IMG/VR virus record: IMGVR_UViG_3300045968_000130
Span: 1 to 50,681 of that record
DNA length: 50,681 bases
From: a virus
Direction: 5' to 3' (one strand)
The translations under genes and the position numbers were made by a program. The notes below the pieces were generated by a model. It was not told where the DNA came from and searched no databases. It saw only the letters and a list, made by a program, of their open reading frames with translations. Of this stretch, positions 45,400-50,681 are shown piece by piece (positions within the stretch are counted from its first letter, which is position 1; each line of letters starts with the position of its first letter).

Positions 45400-46999
45400 G
45401 CCCTGGTGGCACACGGTCGGGGATGCCGCGCTCGCGGGCTGGCAGACGGCACAGGACGCGTACGAAGGGCTGCGCTACAAGCTCGCGCCGAACGAGTCGG
45501 AGCGCATGGGGAACGAGGAACAGCGGCCCGGCGCGTATGACGCGGATCGTGTGGCGGAGGCGGGCCTGCCGTCCAGCAAGCGGTTTGCGATGAACGCGAT
45601 CGATTCGGCTGGGCGCTTCGTCAAGGGCACTGCCGAAGGCGCCGCGATGATGGGCTCGCTGGGCGCGAAGTACATGGGCAGCCCGGCGTCGCTCGCCACG
45701 GACCCGACCGTCCAGGCGCTCGGCCAGGCCCACGCGAAAGACCCGTGGACGATCCCCAAGGGTGTGGCCGGGTACGTTGGCGACCGCTACGGGTCGATCG
45801 ACAAGGCGCTCGCCACGGGCTACACCGATCCGATCGGCGCCGCGTCCGACATCTCCACGGTCGCTACGCTCGGCGGCGGCGCGGCGGCGAAGGCGCCCGG
45901 CACGGTCGGCAAGATCGGTCGCGCCGTCGCGGCAGCGGGCGAGATGGCGGACCCGCTCTCCTGGGCGAGCAAGGTCGAGATGCCGCCTGCCGGGCAGCGG
46001 TTCAGCCTCGCCGCCGAAGCGGGCGGGTCGCGGCCCGTTGCGGTACGGCCCACGGGGCCGCGTCCGCTGCCGCCCGAACGCGAGCTGCCGCCCGCCGTCG
46101 CATGGGAACCGGAACTGCCGCCGCCCGCCGTCGAATGGAAACCCAAACCTGCTGACGCGGCTGGTGAAGCCGATTCGATGGCCGGGCTCGAACGGGCGCG
46201 CGAGCCGAATCGCGTCGGCCAGGATCGACCGGAGCAGCGACGCCGCGTCGGCGGCTTTCTGCCGCCCGACGAGCAGAAGGCGTTCCGCGAAGCGTTCACG
46301 CGCGACCAGATCGCGCGGATGTCCGGGACGGATCCGCGCTATGCCGTTCACCCGCTGGTCCGGCCGCATCTGCAGCAGCTGATCGAAGCGAATCCGCAGG
46401 GCTGGGCGAACTTCAACATCCGGCCGATCGACAACCCGCTGGCCGATACGCAGGCGGCGCACAAGCTGCGCCAGCAAGCGGCGGCCGAAGTCGGGATCAC
46501 CGTCCCCGACATTCCCGACGACGCGGCGCGACCGGGGTACTTCAAGCCGTACAGCAAAGGCGATCCGCGTGCGCAGACCGGCGACCTGTTCGTCCCGGGG
46601 ATCAATGCGCCTACGGGCCAGGTCGAGCGGCTGCTGCGTGACCCCGACGAAATGAAAGCCTTCCTGCGGGAAGAGGGATTCCACGGCTACGACATGCTGG
46701 AAGCCCGGCGCGGCGGCGAGGATCCCAATGCCCTGATCGCGCGCCAAACGCGCGAAGCGCTGGAGCAGACCGGCGGCGATTTCAGGAAAGCGCACGCGCT
46801 CATTCCTGCGGAACAGAAGGCGGCCCGGGGCGTTGCGCATCGCGCGGCGCGGGACGACCTGCGCGGGCTGAACGACGCCATCCGTGGGCTGCGTGAAGCC
46901 ACCAAGCGCATGGAAATGGAACCGTCGGTGCTGCGCGCGGCCGATCGCGCACGCGCCACTAACCGGCCGATGGTCGGCGCGTTCGACGCGCGGGACTGA
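45389..46999 (+). CDS. Large unknown protein between the terminase genes
   Basis: 536 residues, ATG at 45389, overlapping the small terminase gene by 11 bases. The N-terminal 170 residues contain small Gly/Ala-rich helical repeats (GTAEGAAMMGSLGAKYMGSP, ALATGYTDPIGAASDISTVA, LGGGAAAKAPGTVGKIGRAV) like those in internal virion proteins. A Pro/Glu/Trp-rich linker with near repeats (PPAVAWEPELPPPAVEWKPK) follows, then a charged helical C-terminal half. The position between the two terminase genes is unusual. It may be an ejected protein or a packaging factor; no catalytic site is seen. Confidence 0.65.
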   Translation: MPDKPWWHTVGDAALAGWQTAQDAYEGLRYKLAPNESERMGNEEQRPGAYDADRVAEAGLPSSKRFAMNAIDSAGRFVKGTAEGAAMMGSLGAKYMGSPASLATDPTVQALGQAHAKDPWTIPKGVAGYVGDRYGSIDKALATGYTDPIGAASDISTVATLGGGAAAKAPGTVGKIGRAVAAAGEMADPLSWASKVEMPPAGQRFSLAAEAGGSRPVAVRPTGPRPLPPERELPPAVAWEPELPPPAVEWKPKPADAAGEADSMAGLERAREPNRVGQDRPEQRRRVGGFLPPDEQKAFREAFTRDQIARMSGTDPRYAVHPLVRPHLQQLIEANPQGWANFNIRPIDNPLADTQAAHKLRQQAAAEVGITVPDIPDDAARPGYFKPYSKGDPRAQTGDLFVPGINAPTGQVERLLRDPDEMKAFLREEGFHGYDMLEARRGGEDPNALIARQTREALEQTGGDFRKAHALIPAEQKAARGVAHRAARDDLRGLNDAIRGLREATKRMEMEPSVLRAADRARATNRPMVGAFDARD

Positions 47000-47002
47000 G
47001 CG

Positions 47003-48472
47003 ATGCCGTCCCCCACGCTGCACGCGAACCCGGGCAATTCCTTTTCGCTGCTCTACAACCCGTACCAGCAGGCGTTCCTGGCGGCGCGACGGCAGCGCCT
47101 GGCGGACGGGTCTCGCGCGTTCAATCGCTTCGCGCTGATCGCCGGCCGTCGTGGTGGAAAGACGCTGATCGGAGCGCTCGCCGCCGTCGAGGAAGCGAGC
47201 GTTCCGAACAGTCTCGGCTGGTGCGTCGCGCCCACCTACGGCGACCTGCACGACTACGTGATCCCCGCCGTGATGCAGGTACTGCCCGAATCCTGGCGCA
47301 AGCCGGGCGCGGCGGGCTGGTCCGCGTTTCACCAGACGCTCACGCTCGTCAACGGCGCGCAGATCGCGTTCCGCTCGGCCGACGACCCGGAGCGGATGCG
47401 CGGGCCTGGCCTGAACTGGCTGTGGCTGGACGAAGCGCGCAAGGTCTCGCGCCTGGTCTGGGACACGGTGAAACCCGCGCTGATCGACAAGCGCGGCGCC
47501 GCGTTCATTACCACGACGCCGAACGGGTACGACTGGGTGTACCACACGTTCTGGAAGATGGCGGACAACCCGAAGTACCGCCGTCCCGGGTACTGGGCGG
47601 TTCGCTACCGCACGATCGACAACCCGTTCATTACCGAAGAGGAACTCGAAGAGGCGCGAGCGACCACGGAGGATCTGTGGTTCAAGCAGGAGTATGAGGC
47701 GGAATTCGTCTCGTTCGAGGGCGCCATCTACGGGCATCGCACGATGCCGTGCGTCCTCAACAGCGACGAGGAAGTGCGGCAGCGGTTCCTGCCCACCTGG
47801 CCGACGATCCCCGCTGACCTGCCGGTCCTGATCGGGCTCGACCCGGGCGCCGACCACCCGTTCGCCGCCGTCAAGATCGTGGCGACGCCGAAGGGGCTGC
47901 TGGTCGTGCAGGAGTACGCGCGGCGCATGTCGTCGTACTCCGATCACGCCGAGTACCTGCAGCGCTGGGCACACGGCCACCAGGACGTGCGCTGGGCGAT
48001 CGACCGCACGGCGAACCAGGCGCAGATCGAGCTGGCGCATCTCGGGCTCACGACGTCGAGCGCGGAAAACTCCGTGGTGCTCGGGATTCAGCGCGTGCAG
48101 GCGTGGCTGAAAACGGAGCGCATCGGGTTCGTCGCGGCGCGCGTCCCGATGCTGCTCGAAGAGCTGCAGACCTACCGCTGGAAAGACACCTCGAACCTCG
48201 AAGGCGAGAAGGGCCGCGAGCAGCCGTTCAAGGTCGATGACGACCTGTGCGACGCGCTGCGCTACGCCGTGATGCTCTGGCCGGAGCTGCCCGCCGATCC
48301 GCCGCCACGACGCGGGCGCGATCCCGAAGCGATGCCGCCTGAGATGCGCTGGGCGTGGGAACGCGAACAGCGGCTCGTGTCGCCCGATGACGACGGCACA
48401 ACCGAATGGTCGCATCTCGAACCGGCCTTCGATGAGAACTGGTCCCCGACCGGAGATATGTGGGCGCAGTGA
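47003..48472 (+). CDS. terL: Terminase large subunit
   Basis: 489 residues, ATG at 47003. The ATPase part has a Walker A motif GRRGGKT (residues 48-54), a Walker B LNWLWLDEA with D144 and E145, and the coupling motif FITTTPNGYDWVYH. The nuclease part has LIGLDPGADH (D281), AIDRTANQAQIELAH and DDDLCDALRYAVMLW, the acidic residues of the RNase H-like site. The enzyme cuts concatemeric DNA and drives it through the portal. The stop overlaps the next start (TGATG). Confidence 0.95.
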   Translation: MPSPTLHANPGNSFSLLYNPYQQAFLAARRQRLADGSRAFNRFALIAGRRGGKTLIGALAAVEEASVPNSLGWCVAPTYGDLHDYVIPAVMQVLPESWRKPGAAGWSAFHQTLTLVNGAQIAFRSADDPERMRGPGLNWLWLDEARKVSRLVWDTVKPALIDKRGAAFITTTPNGYDWVYHTFWKMADNPKYRRPGYWAVRYRTIDNPFITEEELEEARATTEDLWFKQEYEAEFVSFEGAIYGHRTMPCVLNSDEEVRQRFLPTWPTIPADLPVLIGLDPGADHPFAAVKIVATPKGLLVVQEYARRMSSYSDHAEYLQRWAHGHQDVRWAIDRTANQAQIELAHLGLTTSSAENSVVLGIQRVQAWLKTERIGFVAARVPMLLEELQTYRWKDTSNLEGEKGREQPFKVDDDLCDALRYAVMLWPELPADPPPRRGRDPEAMPPEMRWAWEREQRLVSPDDDGTTEWSHLEPAFDENWSPTGDMWAQ

Positions 48473-48819
48473 TGTTCTACCGAGACCAGACCAAGGCGAT
48501 CGAAGCGCTCACCGAGCTGCTCGCGGCCGAGCGCGAGCGCTGCGCGCGAGCGGAAGGCGCGCTCGACCTGGCGCAGCGCCAGCTCGAAATCGCGCAGAAC
48601 AATTTTGAGTGGGCGCGTCTGCGCCTGAACCAGATCGAGACCGAACGCAGCGCGATCCTGCAGGCGCTCGTCAAGGTGCCGATCGTGCCGCTCGCCATCG
48701 AGCGCGCCGAGACCACGACCAGCGGCAACGGGCTGCCGAATACGGTCGGCTTCGACTTCGAGGACATCGGGGACGACGCAGCGCGGCGGCTCGGCATTGA
48801 CCACGCGTACGAGAGCTAG
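48472..48819 (+). CDS. Coiled-coil protein between terminase and portal
   Basis: 115 residues, ATG at 48472 within the TerL stop. Residues about 5-75 form one long charged helix (IEALTELLAAERERCARAEG, NNFEWARLRLNQIETERSAI). The C-terminal part is acidic (GFDFEDIGDDAARRLGIDHA). It is likely a packaging accessory or head protein. No family is recognised. Confidence 0.7.
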   Translation: MFYRDQTKAIEALTELLAAERERCARAEGALDLAQRQLEIAQNNFEWARLRLNQIETERSAILQALVKVPIVPLAIERAETTTSGNGLPNTVGFDFEDIGDDAARRLGIDHAYES

Positions 48820-48821
48820 TC

Positions 48822-50681
48822 ATGGACTACGGGAGCGCTGCAGTCGGCACCTCGCCGCCGCCAGATACCGGCACGCCGTCACCGGAAGGGCTCGACGCGG
48901 GCGTGGCCCGCGCGTTCGGCGCCCCCGGCCTGATGAACGCGGGACCGGACTACTCGAACGACAAGCGGCTGCTGGAGATTTTTGAAGAGGACAAGAAGGA
49001 ATGCCTGGACGCGCGCTGGGTATTCGAGCGCCAGTGGTGGCGCCATCTGCTCTACACGCTCGGGCGCCAGTGGATCTACTACGACCGCAAGCGCGGCCAG
49101 TGGCTCGACAAGCGCATGGCGAAGTGGATGCCGCGTCCCGTCACGAACAAGGTCGCGGAAGGCGTCGAAGCGCTGCTCGCCATGTTCGCGGGCATCGAGC
49201 TGGCGACGCTCGCGCGCCCGGTCGGCGGCGACATCCGCAACGTCGCGGCGGCCGAAGTAGCGGACGAGATCCAGCCGTTCATTCACGAAGAGCACGAGAT
49301 GAATCGCGTGATGCGCGATCACGATTTCTGGCTCATCGTGACGGGCAACGTGTTCCTGCATCCGTGCTGGGACAAGACCGGCGAGTCGGGGTTCCTCACG
49401 ATCCCGTTCGCGCGCTGCCTCACGTGCCAGCAGGTCAGCTCGCCCAAGGAGCAGGGCGATGGGCCTGTGCCGACGTGTCCGACGTGCGGCGGGCTCACGT
49501 TCGACAACACGCCGACCGGGCCGGACGGTCAGCCGATCGTGGAGCAGCAGCGCATCGGGCGCGGCAAGACGGTGGTGGTCTCGCCGTGGGAGATTGCGAT
49601 CCCGGCGATCTACACGACGTTCGAGGACACGCCGAAGCTGATGCGCATGTCCTGGCGGCCGAAGGACTACTACCTGCAGCAGATGCCGGAGCTGGCGAAG
49701 AAACTGAGCTGGGAGACGACCCCGCACGAGCGCTCGCTGCAGCTGCTCCGCACGCTGGCGACGCAGAGTGATTTCAGCTCGATGCCGCTGTCCTACACCT
49801 GGGGCGCGGGGCAGGAGCTGGAATCCACCGGCAAGAGCGAATACGAGATTTGGCGCAAGCCGACGAAGGAATGGCCCGAAGGGCTCTACTTCAAGGTGGT
49901 CGGGGAAGGGTCGAGCGCGCAGATCGTGCGCGAGGGCGAAGAGCCAGGCCCGCTGCCCTACCAGACGAACGACAACCAGCCGATTTTCAACTGGATTCAC
50001 ACCGGCTATCAGCCCGTGGGCGGGCGGCTCTGGGCGCGCGGCCCGCTGGAGCTGGTGATCCAGAAGCAGGACCAGATCAATCAGCTGGACGCGCTGATTC
50101 AGCTGATCATCCAGCGCACGGCGAACCCGATCTGGCTGGAGCCGAAGGGCGCCGAAGTGCGCTCGTTCACGGGCGAACCTGGCCTGGTCGTGCGCTACAA
50201 CTCGCTCGCCGCGAACGGTGCGAAGCCGGAACGGATCCAGGGCGAGAACGTACCGCCGACGCTCTTCCAGCTGCGCCAGCAGTACCTGACCGACTTCGAG
50301 CAGCTCATGGGGACGTTCGACGTCATCAAGGGCGCGAAGCCGACTGGCGTCGAAGCGTTCAGCGCGCTGCAGCTCCTGGTCGAGCGCGGGCAGTCGCGGT
50401 TTGCGACCGTGTTCAGCGAGCGCGGCGAAGCGTACCGCAAGTGGTTCCAGATGGCGCTGGAGCTGGAGCGCTCGTACGGGCCGACCGAACGCGTGCTCGC
50501 CGTCGTCAGCCCGAACAGCGGCTGGACCTACAAGCATTTCGAGAACGCGGATCTGCAGGGCGCGGTCTCGATCATGGTCGAGGACGGCACCGACGCGCCC
50601 AAGACGAACCTGGGCCGCCGTTCCGCGATCGAGCAGGCGAACCAGCTCGCGCTGATCAACCCGCAGGATCCTGAGCAGCGC
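48822..50681 (+). CDS. Portal protein, N-terminal part (continues at 1-741)
   Basis: The ATG at 48822 opens 620 codons to the end of the window, and the frame continues into the copy at the start. LLEIFEEDKKECLDARWVFE, FIHEEHEMNRVMRDHDFWLI and VIQKQDQINQLDALIQLIIQ are typical of podovirus portal proteins. Residues about 200-230 hold a zinc-ribbon-like insertion (ARCLTCQQVSS and PTCPTCGGLTF). A disordered N-terminus of about 40 residues precedes the first helix. The 186-base overlap with the left end shows one Ala/Ser difference. Confidence 0.9.
   Translation, partial: MDYGSAAVGTSPPPDTGTPSPEGLDAGVARAFGAPGLMNAGPDYSNDKRLLEIFEEDKKECLDARWVFERQWWRHLLYTLGRQWIYYDRKRGQWLDKRMAKWMPRPVTNKVAEGVEALLAMFAGIELATLARPVGGDIRNVAAAEVADEIQPFIHEEHEMNRVMRDHDFWLIVTGNVFLHPCWDKTGESGFLTIPFARCLTCQQVSSPKEQGDGPVPTCPTCGGLTFDNTPTGPDGQPIVEQQRIGRGKTVVVSPWEIAIPAIYTTFEDTPKLMRMSWRPKDYYLQQMPELAKKLSWETTPHERSLQLLRTLATQSDFSSMPLSYTWGAGQELESTGKSEYEIWRKPTKEWPEGLYFKVVGEGSSAQIVREGEEPGPLPYQTNDNQPIFNWIHTGYQPVGGRLWARGPLELVIQKQDQINQLDALIQLIIQRTANPIWLEPKGAEVRSFTGEPGLVVRYNSLAANGAKPERIQGENVPPTLFQLRQQYLTDFEQLMGTFDVIKGAKPTGVEAFSALQLLVERGQSRFATVFSERGEAYRKWFQMALELERSYGPTERVLAVVSPNSGWTYKHFENADLQGAVSIMVEDGTDAPKTNLGRRSAIEQANQLALINPQDPEQR
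50496..50681. repeat. Terminal direct repeat, right copy
   Basis: This is the same sequence as bases 1-186 apart from one base (50622 T against 127 G). Removing one copy gives a circular unit of 50,495 bp with an uninterrupted portal gene of about 804 codons. Confidence 0.95.

Noticed and set aside
45380-48415. 1,011-codon leftward open frame opposite the terminase
   Set aside because: The forward strand holds terL with all its motifs; the reverse product has none.
48879-50537. 552-codon leftward open frame opposite the portal
   Set aside because: It is antisense to the portal gene and has shadow composition.
1-50681. CRISPR array, rRNA or insertion sequence
   Set aside because: No regularly spaced repeats with unique spacers, no rRNA-like sequence and no transposase or terminal inverted repeats were seen.

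Overview
The window is one complete genome of a tailed phage, most likely a temperate podovirus of a GC-rich bacterium, opened inside its portal gene. Bases 1-186 recur at 50496-50681 with one difference (position 127 G, 50622 T). The portal gene runs off the right end in the same frame in which it enters on the left, so the molecule is circular or circularly permuted, with a unit of about 50,495 bp. The base composition is strongly GC-rich, most genes overlap or touch, and start codons carry GGAG-type ribosome sites. No host gene is visible and the host cannot be named from the sequence.

Layout. (1) A rightward late block runs from 44.45 kb through the junction to 23.42 kb. It encodes a head-region protein, small terminase, a large virion-like protein, large terminase, a coiled-coil protein, portal, scaffold, major capsid protein, head-tail adaptor, a two-helix membrane protein, beta-propeller-like tail proteins, a C1q/TNF-like protein, a beta-helix tail spike, a HELTH-type zinc peptidase-like protein and a 2,097-residue internal protein. 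There is no tape measure or tail tube, which points to a short-tailed particle. (2) A leftward block of three genes (25.8-23.4 kb) ends in a clan GH-A-like glycoside hydrolase. (3) A leftward early operon (31.2-25.9 kb) holds YqaJ exonuclease, RecT, an HTH protein, a Dam-type methylase, replication proteins, RusA and several tiny genes. (4) A lysogeny region (35.0-31.3 kb) holds a tyrosine integrase, an excisionase-like HTH protein, an attP-like inverted repeat, and a two-gene unit with a near-consensus promoter enclosed by two terminators. (5) A leftward array of uncharacterised cassettes (40.4-35.1 kb) has genes separated by a repeated leader and repeated hairpins; a DUF932 protein leads it. 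(6) A gene-poor control region (40.44-41.53 kb) holds tandem repeats and a rightward sigma70-like promoter. (7) A rightward cluster of ten tiny genes (41.5-44.3 kb), many with CxxC zinc-binding pairs, surrounds three tRNA-like sequences whose anticodon loops have 8, 9 and 9 bases.

How it may work. Four copies (three strong, one degenerate) of an A-tract plus ATATAGCCGCGCTT element precede scaffold/capsid, terminase, the internal virion genes and, on the other strand, the glycosidase operon; they are probably the late promoters. The RecT/YqaJ/RusA set would handle replication-linked recombination, and the integrase module would handle lysogeny. The most novel features are the late-promoter element, the expanded-loop tRNA-like array, the cassette array with its shared GGAGACAGCC leader and co-varying hairpins, and the terminator-bounded sigma70 unit at 33.8-35.0 kb. 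No classical endolysin, CI-like repressor, DNA polymerase or RNA polymerase gene was recognised.
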